Below are positions 27,573 through 36,453 of a DNA stretch of 64,000 bases, piece by piece (positions within the stretch are counted from its first letter, which is position 1; every line of letters begins with the position of its first letter). The notes below the pieces were generated by a model, which saw only the letters and a program-made list of their open reading frames with translations, was not told the origin of the DNA and made no database searches. Location: contig CAZBSD010000003.1 of the NCBI GenBank assembly GCA_964494735.1, positions 66,284 to 130,283 of the forward strand, in the 5' to 3' direction. Made by a program: the position numbers and the translations under genes. This DNA is from PHAA01 sp964494735 (GTDB lineage: Bacteria > Bacillota > Syntrophomonadia > Syntrophomonadales > Syntrophomonadaceae).

Positions 27573-27694
27573 GAGGCCGGACCGAGCAACAAGGCTTTGA
27601 GCATGGCAATAGGAATACCCATGAGAGGCGTACATGAGGTACGTCGCTGGCAAGGGAATTACCGTATTAACGGGGCTATCAGCCTTTAGGGACG
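27573..27694 (+). ncRNA. Structured repeat R, copy R1 (putative RNA)
   Basis: One of six related copies. The outer helix is AAGGCT/AGCCTT. The core hairpin is GGCGTAC-ATGAG-GTACGTC (27627-27645), inside a CCC/GGG helix. The 3' part CCGTATTAACG is shared with R2 and R3. The two neighbouring genes run on the other strand. Confidence 0.5.
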
Positions 27695-27765
27695 GTTTGG
27701 ATGGGTTTCTGGCCGCAATTGTCTAGAGTGAAAACATGGGTTGGTTGGTGATCGTTCGATATGGT

Positions 27766-28671
27766 TTATGGCTCCCAACAAAAACCTAGTTTGTTGGGGT
27801 TGGTGAGAAATTTGACAAATTTCTGGGCCATCTGAGTAGACTCTTCGTCGGCCCGGTAGACCAGGTTGACATCTATTTTTAACTTCAGGTCATCGACCTG
27901 AATCAGGCGCAGATTACCAGCCTGTATGTCTTTTTGCACCCCGATCAATGGCAGGAGGGTGATCCCGGTACCGCCTAACACCGAAGCCTTTATGGAATGG
28001 AGACTATTCATCTCGGAGACGATATTGAAATCACTCAGGGTGCAGCCACGTTCGGCGGCCAGGTTTTCCATCACAGTGCGCACCGCGGCCCCTTTCTCCC
28101 TAACTATGAAAGGTTTAGTCTTAAGCTCCTTAAAGGTAAGCTTGGTTTTTCTGAACTTGTCGATGCTGGCGGCTACAAAAACCAGATCGATCGAATCCAG
28201 AGCATGTACTGCCAGGCTGGTTTCAACCGCACCATCCACGATGGCCAAATCAAGCTCCCTTTTATGCAGTTTGTGAATCGTCTCCACCGAATTGGCAATG
28301 TCCAGTTTAATGTTGGCCTGGAGAAACTTATCTTTGAATTTGCTGATGCAACCGGGCAAGGCATAATTTCCCGAAGTACAGCTGGCCCCTATAACCAACT
28401 GGGGGTTGGCGTTCAACAGGTCGTTAAGCTCATCGGTCATGGTCTGATGCAGGTTTATGAACTGATCAGCATAATGCAGAGCTACCTTACCAGCCTCGGT
28501 CAAGGTCACCCCTTGGGCGGTGCGGGTGAAAAACTTGGTCCCGTATAAATCCTCTATAGCCTGGATCTTGCTGCTGATAGCGGGCTGGGACAGATGCAGC
28601 AGGCGAGCCGCTTTGGAGAAGCTCTTGGTCTGGGCTACGACTGCGATTATCTTATAATTCTCGATAGACAT
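27766..28671 (-). CDS. LysR-family transcriptional regulator
   Basis: A 301-residue regulator. The ATG at 28671 has a GGGGAGG site seven bases upstream and gives the typical start MSIENYKIIAVVAQTKSFSKAA with an N-terminal winged helix-turn-helix (LHLSQPAISSKIQAIE). The C-terminal effector domain follows. The type is close to CysL/CbbR-like regulators. Nearness to the rhodanese gene suggests sulfur metabolism as a target, but no binding site was identified. Confidence 0.9.
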   Translation of the reverse strand: MSIENYKIIAVVAQTKSFSKAARLLHLSQPAISSKIQAIEDLYGTKFFTRTAQGVTLTEAGKVALHYADQFINLHQTMTDELNDLLNANPQLVIGASCTSGNYALPGCISKFKDKFLQANIKLDIANSVETIHKLHKRELDLAIVDGAVETSLAVHALDSIDLVFVAASIDKFRKTKLTFKELKTKPFIVREKGAAVRTVMENLAAERGCTLSDFNIVSEMNSLHSIKASVLGGTGITLLPLIGVQKDIQAGNLRLIQVDDLKLKIDVNLVYRADEESTQMAQKFVKFLTNPNKLGFCWEP

Positions 28672-29026
28672 CCCGGAACCTCCCCTGCTCTCATCCAACC
28701 GATATGAATCAGTGGCGAATCACTAATTCATTCAACCTACCCGAAGGATAACAAAAGCTGCGATAAAGTTCAAAGCAAATTACTGGAGGGCCTTCCCAAA
28801 TGCCAGTATTAGCTCAGGTCAATACCACTCTGGATCTAAGAGTTTTTATCAGGCATACCGGTGATCTGACCTAGATGCGTTTTTTGGTCCATAAACGGGG
28901 GATGATATACGGAGAATTCACGCATGGTGGTTAATATTTCGGCCCCATTATCCTCACCATCAGGTCAAGGTTCTAATTTTTTAAATCGTGCCCGGGAATA
29001 ATATGAAGCAAACGAGGAGGTGCCCA
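28672..29026. other. Divergent promoter region, LysR and baeRF genes
   Basis: About 355 bases with no gene. It should carry both divergent promoters. It contains copy B of a 40-bp repeat at 28867-28906. LysR-type sites cannot be assigned by eye. Confidence 0.4.
28867..28906. repeat. 40-bp repeat, copy B
   Basis: TGACCTAGATGCGTTTTTTG followed by GTCC(A)TAAACGGGGG, nearly the same as 11759-11798. It lies in an intergenic region here, whereas copy A overlaps the end of gerC. Confidence 0.6.
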
Positions 29027-30181
29027 GTGAATTTATTGACCAGAACTGATCTGACCGAATTGATGGAACATCAGGGTGATTGTTGCCTATCCATCTATAT
29101 GCCGACCTTTCGGTCTGGGGCGGAGACCCTGCAAGGCCGGATAAGGCTCAAGAATCTACACACCGAGGCCCTGGATCTTTTAACCGAACGCGGCCTGCGG
29201 CCGCCACAAGCACGAGATCTGCTGGAACCGCTGGAGCGTCTTATCAACGACAACTGTTTTTGGCAGACCCAGCGGGACGGGTTGGCCATCTTCCTGGCGC
29301 CAGAGTTTTTCTATTATTATCAGCTGCCCATGAAATTGGAGCAGATGGTGCAGGTAGGAGTCCGGTTTCACCTGAAACCGCTGCTGCCGCTACTGAGCGG
29401 AGATGGCCTCTTCTTCGTCCTGGCCCTCAGCCTTAACGATGTCCGTTTCTTCCAGTGTACCCGGGCCAGCGCGGTGGAACTGGAGGTCGATGATATCCCC
29501 CATAGCATGGCCGAGGCTATGAAATACGATGACCCGGAAAAACAGCTGCAATCCCATACCAATACCCTGCAGGGTACCGACGGCCGGGATGCGGCCATGT
29601 TCCACGGTCATGGAGTAGGCACCGATGACAGCAAGGACAACATCCTGCGCTATTTCCGCTTGGTCGACCGGGGACTGCACGACATCCTGCGGGAGCAAAA
29701 AGCTCCGCTGGTGCTGGCTGGGGTCGAGTACCTGTTCCCCATCTATCAGGATGCCAACACCTATGCTTACCTGACTGAAAAAGGGCTGCCCGGCAATCCT
29801 GAGGAGATCAGCGGTGAAGATCTGCAGACCCGGTGCTGGCCCCTGGTGGAGCATTATTTCCATAAGGCCGAACAGGAAGCCCTGACCTACTATGGACCGT
29901 TTATCGGCACCGGCCGTACCACCCAGGATGTAAGCGAGGCCGCTCCCGCCGCCCAGAATGGCCGGGTGGAGATACTGTTCATGGCGCCGGGCTTCGAACA
30001 ATGGGGCCGCTGCGACCCGGAGACCAACGGAGTTCACCTGCATGCCCAGGCTGAACCGGGCGATGAGGAACTGTATGACTTCATCGCCATGCAGACCATA
30101 ATCAACGGCGGCAGCGTCTATATAATGGACCCGCAAAAAATCCCGGAGGGAAAACCGCTGGCCGCCCTGCTGCGCTATTAA
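29027..30181 (+). CDS. baeRF-family protein (bacterial/archaeal eRF1-like)
   Basis: A 384-residue protein. The GTG at 29027 follows GAGGAGG and begins MNLLTRTDLTELMEHQGDCC, with CLSIYMPTF close behind, the usual opening of the baeRF group. These proteins are distant relatives of the release factor eRF1/Pelota and are thought to act on stalled ribosomes; direct proof for this subgroup is limited. The middle domain has FFVLALSLNDVRFFQ and the C-terminal part VEILFMAPGFEQWG. It lies upstream of the Fur/Feo iron genes, but a 155-base gap with a Fur box separates them. Confidence 0.75.
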   Translation: MNLLTRTDLTELMEHQGDCCLSIYMPTFRSGAETLQGRIRLKNLHTEALDLLTERGLRPPQARDLLEPLERLINDNCFWQTQRDGLAIFLAPEFFYYYQLPMKLEQMVQVGVRFHLKPLLPLLSGDGLFFVLALSLNDVRFFQCTRASAVELEVDDIPHSMAEAMKYDDPEKQLQSHTNTLQGTDGRDAAMFHGHGVGTDDSKDNILRYFRLVDRGLHDILREQKAPLVLAGVEYLFPIYQDANTYAYLTEKGLPGNPEEISGEDLQTRCWPLVEHYFHKAEQEALTYYGPFIGTGRTTQDVSEAAPAAQNGRVEILFMAPGFEQWGRCDPETNGVHLHAQAEPGDEELYDFIAMQTIINGGSVYIMDPQKIPEGKPLAALLRY

Positions 30182-30306
30182 CGCCAGCATCCAGGCTTAA
30201 TGCCGGGGTTGGGCCGGGCGGGGCTAAGCTTCCGGCAACAGATAACAGGCAAAATGTATACATTGCCAAATTTCCAGCGCGCATATATACTCTAAGAAAT
30301 GCAAGT

Positions 30307-30325
30307 GATAATGATTATCATTATT
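30307..30325. promoter_or_regulatory. Fur box upstream of fur
   Basis: GATAATGATTATCATTATT is nearly identical to the 19-bp Fur consensus. It ends 11 bases before the fur start, indicating autoregulation by iron. Confidence 0.85.
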
Positions 30326-30336
30326 AGGTGATTGAA

Positions 30337-30759
30337 ATGAACCATATCAAAGAAAAACTGGATCAGGGTGATTATCGAATTACCCCCCAGCGACAGGTAA
30401 TCCTGGACGTAATGCAGGAAGCGCAAGGTGAGCACCTCACCGCTGAGGAAGTTCTGCAGGCGGCGCGGAAGAAATCCCCCCGCCTGGGGATCGCTACCGT
30501 TTACCGTACCCTGGAGAGGTTGGCTGCACTAGGTATCCTATATAAAGCCAGATTCGATGAGGGCAAGCACCGTTATGAGATGGCCGATGCCGGGCAACAC
30601 CACCATCACCATATCCAATGCTTAAAATGTGGACGGATAGTTGAATTGGAGGAGGGCCTGCTGGACAGCCTGGAAGCCAGAGTCGAGCAACAAGGCTTCG
30701 CAGTGATAAACCACCGTTTGACGATCTATGCGATATGCCCGCAATGCCAACCAGAATAG
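30337..30759 (+). CDS. fur: Fur-family iron-responsive repressor
   Basis: A 140-residue metalloregulator. The ATG at 30337 has AGGTGATT before it. The N-terminal winged helix includes YRITPQRQVILDVM and LGIATVYRTLERL. The metal-binding region has the histidine-rich stretch AGQHHHHHIQCLKCGRIVEL, and CPQC near the end gives the second half of the structural zinc site. The two flanking Fur boxes make Fur, rather than PerR or Zur, the best call. Confidence 0.9.
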   Translation: MNHIKEKLDQGDYRITPQRQVILDVMQEAQGEHLTAEEVLQAARKKSPRLGIATVYRTLERLAALGILYKARFDEGKHRYEMADAGQHHHHHIQCLKCGRIVELEEGLLDSLEARVEQQGFAVINHRLTIYAICPQCQPE

Positions 30760-30780
30760 CTTTTTTCATACTTTAGATTT

Positions 30781-30799
30781 GATAATGATTATTATTATC
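30781..30799. promoter_or_regulatory. Fur box upstream of feoB
   Basis: GATAATGATTATTATTATC matches the Fur consensus at most positions. It lies immediately upstream of the feoB ribosome site, implying iron repression of ferrous uptake. Confidence 0.85.
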
Positions 30800-30812
30800 C
30801 CTGGAGGAAGCC

Positions 30813-32861
30813 ATGCTTAACCTTAAGAAGAAAAACAAACAGAAGAAGATATCCGGTTTCCAGGTCATCACCGGCCTGGAGCCGCTCTCTCCCAAGTTGG
30901 GCGGGCGGCTGGACCTGACCCAGCTGGAAAACAACCAGTCGGGACGGGTCGTAGAGGTCCAGGGCGGCCAACAGATGGTCACCAAGATGGAAAACCTGGG
31001 TGTGGTGCCCGGAGCGCTGGTGGTCAAGAAGAGTTCTTCCTTAATGAAAGGCCCCATCGTCCTGGAAAGAGAGGGCTCCCAGTTTGCGGTGGGGTACGCC
31101 ATGGCCCAGAGAATAATGGTGGAACCGCTGGGCAGCGAGGACCAGCCCGAAGTCTTCACCAAGAAAAGGGTAGTCTTGGTCGGTAATCCCAATGTCGGCA
31201 AGACCCTGGTCTTCTCTCGAATCACCGGGACCGGCGTCGTCACTGGCAATTATGCTGGTACTACGGTGGAAGTGGTCACCGGTAAATTCCAGTATGAAGG
31301 CCGTGGCTATGAGCTGGTGGACACCCCTGGCATCTATTCGCTGGACCAAACCTCCCCGGCCGATGCGGCGGTGGTGCAACTGGCCCAGGATTCCGACATA
31401 ATTCTAAACGTGGTGGATGCCACCAATCTGGAAAGAAACCTGAACCTTACCCTGCAGCTCTTGCAGCTGGGCAAACCGATGCTGGTCTGCCTCAACTACT
31501 GGGATGAGACTGGTCACAATGGCATCACCATCGACGTCCCGGCCCTGGAGAAGATCCTGGATGTACCGGTAGTAACCGCCAGTGCGCTGCGTAATGATGG
31601 CATCTCGAAAATGGTGGAGACCCTGCCCCGGGCCCGGATCAGCAGCTTGAGATACGACTCGGGCGACCGCTGGAAACAGATCGGTTGTATAGTTGACCAG
31701 GTGCAGCGGTTGGAGCACCGCCACCACACCCTGTGGGAGCGGGTGGGCGAGTTCACCATCCATCCCATCGGGGGGATAGTTACTGCTGTCGCGGCGTTGC
31801 TGGCCACGTTGTTTATCGTACGGTTCATGGGGGAAGGCATGATCGGCCTGCTGGAATACCTCTATGCCGATTTCTACGCTCCCTTTATCATGAACCTGGC
31901 CCAATATGTCCCATCCGAATTTGTCGTCGGATTACTGGTGGGACACACTTTGGATCCTATGGAATCGTTCGGTATCCTGACCAGCGGGGTCTATATCGCT
32001 TTGGTACTGGTGTTTCCCTATTTCCTTTCCTTCTACCTGATCTTCGGTTTTCTGGAGGATTTGGGCTACCTGCCCCGGCTGGCAGTGGTGCTCGACAATG
32101 TCTTCCATCAGCTGGGTCTGCATGGTTATTCATCCATCCCGGTGATGTTGGGATTGGGCTGCAAAGTTCCGGCCATTCTTTCCACCCGGATGTTGACCAA
32201 TCGGCGCGACAAGATCCTGACCATTTCATTGATAATGATGAGCGCTCCCTGTCTGCCCCAGACAGCCATGATCGTGTCCCTGGGGATGAATTACAGCATA
32301 TTCACGGTCTTATTCATATTCATGACCCTTTTGGTGCTGGCTTTTGGCATGAGCGTCCTGATTAACCGCATACTGCCGGGCAAGTCGGCCGAGTTTTTTG
32401 CCGAGCTCCCCTCCTACCGGGTCCCATCCATAACCTTGATGGCTCGTAAACTATGGGTGCGGATAGCGGAATATTTTTATGAGGTCCTGCCCATGATCGC
32501 TTTGGGAGTGTTGATCATGAGCATCCTGGATTATGTGGGCTTCATTGATTGGCTGACCATTGTTCTGCAGGGTCCGGTCGAGCTGGTGCTGGGTTTGCCG
32601 CCGGCTATCGCTCCCATCATGCTGCTGGGTTTCCTGCGCAAAGATGTCTCCATTGCCCTGCTGGCACCATTAGGTTTGACCGCCCAGCAGTTCATCGTGG
32701 CCAGCATCTTCCTGGTGCTCTATACACCGTGCGTGTCTTCATTCTTTACCATGTTCCGGGAGCTGGGCAGCGGGATGACCTTGCGGATCATGGGAATGGT
32801 ATTGGGTACTGCGGTGGTGGTAACGGCCTTCCTGCACATCGTATTTCAGTTGCTTTATTGA
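30813..32861 (+). CDS. feoB: FeoA-FeoB fusion, ferrous iron transporter
   Basis: A 682-residue Fe(II) importer. The N-terminal 30-105 region is a FeoA-like SH3 domain (LTQLENNQSGRVVEVQGG ... GSQFAVGYAMAQRIMV). A G-protein domain follows, with G1 GNPNVGKT (residues 124-131), G3 DTPGIYSL and a variant G4 NYWDE. The membrane region has two Gate-type repeats (including GLGCKVPAILSTR and GFLRKDVSIALL). Fusion of FeoA to FeoB removes the need for a separate feoA. The start ATG has GGAGGAAG upstream and a Fur box 14 bases before it. Confidence 0.95.
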   Translation: MLNLKKKNKQKKISGFQVITGLEPLSPKLGGRLDLTQLENNQSGRVVEVQGGQQMVTKMENLGVVPGALVVKKSSSLMKGPIVLEREGSQFAVGYAMAQRIMVEPLGSEDQPEVFTKKRVVLVGNPNVGKTLVFSRITGTGVVTGNYAGTTVEVVTGKFQYEGRGYELVDTPGIYSLDQTSPADAAVVQLAQDSDIILNVVDATNLERNLNLTLQLLQLGKPMLVCLNYWDETGHNGITIDVPALEKILDVPVVTASALRNDGISKMVETLPRARISSLRYDSGDRWKQIGCIVDQVQRLEHRHHTLWERVGEFTIHPIGGIVTAVAALLATLFIVRFMGEGMIGLLEYLYADFYAPFIMNLAQYVPSEFVVGLLVGHTLDPMESFGILTSGVYIALVLVFPYFLSFYLIFGFLEDLGYLPRLAVVLDNVFHQLGLHGYSSIPVMLGLGCKVPAILSTRMLTNRRDKILTISLIMMSAPCLPQTAMIVSLGMNYSIFTVLFIFMTLLVLAFGMSVLINRILPGKSAEFFAELPSYRVPSITLMARKLWVRIAEYFYEVLPMIALGVLIMSILDYVGFIDWLTIVLQGPVELVLGLPPAIAPIMLLGFLRKDVSIALLAPLGLTAQQFIVASIFLVLYTPCVSSFFTMFRELGSGMTLRIMGMVLGTAVVVTAFLHIVFQLLY

Positions 32862-32894
32862 TAGACAGCTACCTTCATGTGGGATGGTGGCGGA

Positions 32895-33158
32895 CTACTT
32901 ATTACTCTTGCCATCGGCACTGTCCTTGTTACTGCCAAAATAATCAGGGATCTTGAATAGGTTCCAGAACTGGGTCATGCTCTCGGCCACCAGGTTCTGG
33001 GTCTCGATGGTATATATCGACATCTCGATGGTGGTCAGGGCATCCAGAAAACCTTTCTCATATTGGGCCAGCACCGGGTTCATATTATTCAGCTGGTGCA
33101 GATTCTTCAAAATATCAATGGTCTTTTTGAGCGTCTCCATCTGCGGGTTGTCGGCCAC
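32895..33158 (-). CDS. Small hypothetical protein, 87 residues
   Basis: I do not recognise this protein. The GTG at 33158 has an AGAGGGGGGAT site before it and is favoured over a longer upstream frame. It is predicted to be soluble and helical, with DILKNLHQLNNMNPVLAQYEKG and many leucines, ending in a charged tail. It lies convergent to feoB with a 33-base gap. Confidence 0.6.
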   Translation of the reverse strand: MADNPQMETLKKTIDILKNLHQLNNMNPVLAQYEKGFLDALTTIEMSIYTIETQNLVAESMTQFWNLFKIPDYFGSNKDSADGKSNK

Positions 33159-33346
33159 ATGAATCCCCCCTCTGCATATGTTTCCTATATTTAACCACGA
33201 AATCCTCCCAAAAAGAATATTGACCCTGTCGACAAATAGCGAAGGAGTATTCGACATTATGGACTGCTTCATACAAATGGTAATCATACTAATTATTATG
33301 CCGGTGGCTCGCGAAAATGCCTGGCCGGCCAAACATGATTTGGTAT

Positions 33347-33402
33347 TTGACATACATAGAACATCTAGGTACAATGGACGCATACATAGAAGCATTAGGT
33401 AT
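33347..33402 (+). promoter_or_regulatory. Promoter and direct-repeat operator of padR
   Basis: A -35 TTGACA (33347-33352) and -10 TACAAT (33370-33375) are spaced 17 bases apart. Two 21-bp direct repeats, CATACATAGAAC.TCTAGGTA and CATACATAGAAGCATTAGGTA, begin at 33351 and 33381, a 30-bp period. They cover the promoter core and start site, a good position for autorepression by the PadR protein encoded 18 bases downstream. Confidence 0.65.
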
Positions 33403-33417
33403 GGCAGGGGGGATTTG

Positions 33418-33750
33418 ATGAATGTTTCCAAAGACCTGATCGCCGCGTCGGCCACCCCTCTCATCCTGGCCATTCTCAGGGAGAATGACAGTTACGGTTA
33501 TGCCATCATCAAACGCGTCAAAGAGATGTCGGCCAACGAACTGGTGTGGACCGAGGGCATGCTCTACCCGGTCCTGCATCGCCTGCAAGAACAGGGAATG
33601 ATCGAATCCTACGGGCACATCGCCGAGACCGGCCGCAAACGCAAATATTACCGCCTCCTGGAGCAGGGGCGGCTCGAACTTGAGCAGCAGAAGCGGCAAT
33701 GGGAGGTAGTCCATGCCGCACTCACCAAATCATGGAGTGAAGAGAGTTAG
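33418..33750 (+). CDS. PadR-family repressor
   Basis: A 110-residue winged-helix regulator. The ATG at 33418 follows GGGGGGATT. The sequence AASATPLILAILRENDSYGY, WTEGMLYPVLHRLQEQGMIE and ETGRKRKYYRLLEQG is typical of PadR. It is followed 17 bases later by a membrane protein with a HAAS-type N-terminal domain, the usual PadR partner. The pair likely forms an autoregulated unit for membrane-stress signalling. Confidence 0.92.
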   Translation: MNVSKDLIAASATPLILAILRENDSYGYAIIKRVKEMSANELVWTEGMLYPVLHRLQEQGMIESYGHIAETGRKRKYYRLLEQGRLELEQQKRQWEVVHAALTKSWSEES

Positions 33751-33767
33751 GGCGAGGAGGTTCCAAT

Positions 33768-35123
33768 ATGTTTGACCTGGAAGCACAGATCCGTTCGTGG
33801 AGCGATCACCTGCGCGCCCACGGCAATTTTACCGAAGCCGACCTGAGTGAATTGGAGGGGCACCTGCGGGACCAGATCGAGGACTTGGGGGCGGTCGGGC
33901 TGGCTGCCGACGAGGCCTTCTTGATTAGCGTCAAGCGGCTGGGGAATGTGGATGCCATATCCCACGAATTCTCCAAAGTAAATACCGAAAACTTATGGAA
34001 GCACCTGTTCGTGGAGCCGGTGGATCCCCAGGCCCGGCGGCGTAACTGGCGCGATATCGGGCTGGTGGTGCTGTTCGGTCTGCTGGCGGGCACTCTGTTA
34101 AAGGTGCCCGGGTTGTTCGGTTTGGGGTTTGACGATCCAGGGGCAGATTTCTTCTACGTAAAGAACATAAGCCTGTTTATCCTGCCCTTCATCGCCGCCT
34201 TCTTCATGATCCGGCGGGGAGCTCCCGCTCGCACCTGGTTGGCCATCCTGGCCATCTTTGCCGGGTCCGCCCTGCTGATAAACGTCTATCCGACTTGGCC
34301 CCCGCACCATACCCTGGCCTTGAGCGGAATCCACCTGGCCCTGTTCCTGTGGCTGGTGGTGGGGGTCACCTATATCGGCCGGGAGTGGCGCCGATGTGCC
34401 GGGCGCATGAATTTCATCCGTTTCAGCGGCGAGGCCTTCATCTACGGGGTGTTGGTATTCGCCGGGGTGATGGTCTTGGGAATGTTCACCATGCTCATCT
34501 TCCAGGCTATCCAGGTCGATGTGAATAGATTTATGGAAGATTACTATTTCATTTACGGGGCTTGTGCCACCGCCATGACAACCGTCTACCTGGTGGAGGC
34601 CAAACGCAGTGTGGTGGAGAATTTTGCTCCCATCCTGGCCCGCATCTTTACTCCCCTATTCCTGATAGTCATGACCGTATTCCTGCTGGTGATGGTGATC
34701 ACCGGTTCCAGCCCCTTCCTGGAGCGGGAATTCCTGATCGCCTTCGACTTCATGCTGGCCATGGTGCTGGGATTGGTCCTGTACGTGATCTCCGCCCGGG
34801 ACCGTAACCAGCCGGCCGGCCTGTTCGATTATCTCAACCTGGCCCTTATCCTGGTGGCTTTGGTCATCGACGGGGTAGCCTTGTCGGCTATAATCTTCCG
34901 GTTGTCGGCCTTCGGCGTAACCCCCAACAAAGTAGCCGCGCTGGGTGAAAATCTGGTCCTGCTGGGCAACCTGGCCGGGTTGGCCTGGCTCTACCTCCAA
35001 TATTTCCGCCGCAAGTGCGATTTCATAAAGCTGGAACAGTGGCAGACCGCCTACCTCAACGTCTACGCGGTGTGGCTGGCCTTCGTAGCCTTCGCCTTCC
35101 CGGTCCTGTTTGGCTTCATATAA
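33768..35123 (+). CDS. Membrane protein with N-terminal HAAS/permease-prefix domain
   Basis: A 451-residue protein. The first 75 residues (MFDLEAQIRSWSDHLRAHGN ... ELEGHLRDQIEDLGAVGLA) are a helical HAAS-like prefix, as found next to PadR regulators. About ten membrane helices follow and resemble the membrane part of DUF4153-type proteins. A signalling or stress role together with PadR is inferred; no enzymatic motif is seen. Confidence 0.7.
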   Translation: MFDLEAQIRSWSDHLRAHGNFTEADLSELEGHLRDQIEDLGAVGLAADEAFLISVKRLGNVDAISHEFSKVNTENLWKHLFVEPVDPQARRRNWRDIGLVVLFGLLAGTLLKVPGLFGLGFDDPGADFFYVKNISLFILPFIAAFFMIRRGAPARTWLAILAIFAGSALLINVYPTWPPHHTLALSGIHLALFLWLVVGVTYIGREWRRCAGRMNFIRFSGEAFIYGVLVFAGVMVLGMFTMLIFQAIQVDVNRFMEDYYFIYGACATAMTTVYLVEAKRSVVENFAPILARIFTPLFLIVMTVFLLVMVITGSSPFLEREFLIAFDFMLAMVLGLVLYVISARDRNQPAGLFDYLNLALILVALVIDGVALSAIIFRLSAFGVTPNKVAALGENLVLLGNLAGLAWLYLQYFRRKCDFIKLEQWQTAYLNVYAVWLAFVAFAFPVLFGFI

Positions 35124-35182
35124 TAAAAGTGAACCAAACAAGGCCCTCAGGGAACACTGAAAACGCAGAGAATTGCTCTAGT

Positions 35183-35246
35183 GGATGCATAATATGCTGG
35201 CGGCCGTTAAGCGCTAGCGTGGCAGCCAGTATATTTATGCATTCTC
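35183..35246 (-). repeat. Hairpin repeat (REP-like), copy 1
   Basis: A palindromic element with ATGCATAA ... TTATGCAT-type ends and a GC-rich inner stem around CGCTTAAC. It is homologous, in opposite orientation, to 42129-42193. Similarity extends past one end into GAGCAATTCT ... TCAGTG, making about 90 bp in all. It lies between the HAAS gene and metN. Confidence 0.65.
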
Positions 35247-35427
35247 CCTTTACGGCGGAAACCAGGGGGAACTCTTTGCTGCCGTACCTGATGAAGAGCG
35301 GGTGGCATCTGTTGTAGTCCCAAGACAGTCCCCGGCTTCGGTTGTGTTTTGTATACACGAATTTGGTCAGACTGTGCTAATATTTAGGACAGGCAAACGG
35401 AAAGAAAAAGTGGCTGGAGGCCAAATA

Positions 35428-36453
35428 GTGATCGAGATAAGCAACCTGAGCAAGATTTATCATACTCCCCACCAGGATATCCTGGCTCTGGATGACGTCA
35501 GCCTGTCGGTCCAGCGGGGCGAGATATTCGGTATCATCGGCTTGAGCGGGGCCGGCAAGAGCACCCTGATCCGCTGCATCAACATGCTGGAAAAGCCCAC
35601 TCAGGGTTCAATAATAGTCGACGGGCAGGACATCAATGTTCTCAACCAGCGCGAACTGCGCCAGGCCCGCAAAAAGATCGGCATGATCTTCCAGCAGTTC
35701 AACCTGCTCTCATCGCGTACCGTCTTCGACAACGTCATGTTCCCCCTGGAGATCGCCGGCGTCCCCCGTGAACAGGCACGGCAGCGGGTGGGTGAGCTGT
35801 TGGAACTGGTCGGGATCACCGACAAGGCCCGGGTCTACCCGGATCAACTCAGCGGCGGACAAAAGCAGCGGGTAGGCATCGCCCGGGCGTTGGCCAACGA
35901 CCCCAAGATTCTGCTCTCCGATGAGGCTACCTCCGCGCTGGATCCGCAGACCACCCGTTCCATCCTGAAACTGCTTAAAGATATAAATGCCCAACTGGGG
36001 CTTACCATCCTGCTCATTACCCATGATATGAATGTTATCAAACAGATCTGTGACCGGGTAGCGGTCATCAATGAGTCCCGCATCGTGGAGGTGGACGACG
36101 TGGTATCCATGTTCAGCAACCCCGGCACCCCCACCTCGCAGAGCTTTATCAGTGCCATCGTCAGCAAGGATGTACCGGAAGAATATATGGACAGCCTCAT
36201 CAACCGCCACCCAGACAGGTATTCGCGCCTGGTGCGGGTGTCCTTTATCGGTGCCTCAGCGGGCGAGCCGGTGATATCGGCAATGATCAAACGCCACGGG
36301 GTGGACGCCAATATCCTGTACGGCAATATCGACCGGGTCAAAGACGTCCCCTTCGGTCACCTGACCCTGGAACTAATAGGGGATCGGCAGGCTGTAGAGC
36401 AATCCATGGAATTCCTCAAGGACAACGGCCTGGAAGTGGAGGTGATGTCATGA
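35428..36453 (+). CDS. metN: Methionine ABC transporter ATP-binding protein
   Basis: A 341-residue ATPase. The GTG at 35428 follows GGAGG. Walker A GLSGAGKST, signature LSGGQKQRVGIARAL, Walker B ILLSDEATSALD and switch histidine ITHDM are present. The C-terminal 80 residues form a NIL domain (VRVSFIGASAGEPVISAMI), the methionine-sensing domain of MetN that slows transport when the cell is full. It overlaps metI by 4 bases. No S-box riboswitch was recognised in the leader. Confidence 0.94.
   Translation: MIEISNLSKIYHTPHQDILALDDVSLSVQRGEIFGIIGLSGAGKSTLIRCINMLEKPTQGSIIVDGQDINVLNQRELRQARKKIGMIFQQFNLLSSRTVFDNVMFPLEIAGVPREQARQRVGELLELVGITDKARVYPDQLSGGQKQRVGIARALANDPKILLSDEATSALDPQTTRSILKLLKDINAQLGLTILLITHDMNVIKQICDRVAVINESRIVEVDDVVSMFSNPGTPTSQSFISAIVSKDVPEEYMDSLINRHPDRYSRLVRVSFIGASAGEPVISAMIKRHGVDANILYGNIDRVKDVPFGHLTLELIGDRQAVEQSMEFLKDNGLEVEVMS

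Noticed and set aside
35302..35427. Longer N-terminus for MetN
   Set aside because: The GTG at 35428 has GGAGG at proper distance and gives the standard MetN start; the upstream part has no family similarity.
35124..35427. S-box (SAM) riboswitch expected before metNIQ
   Set aside because: The conserved S-box sequence blocks are not present; the region holds the REP-like hairpin instead.
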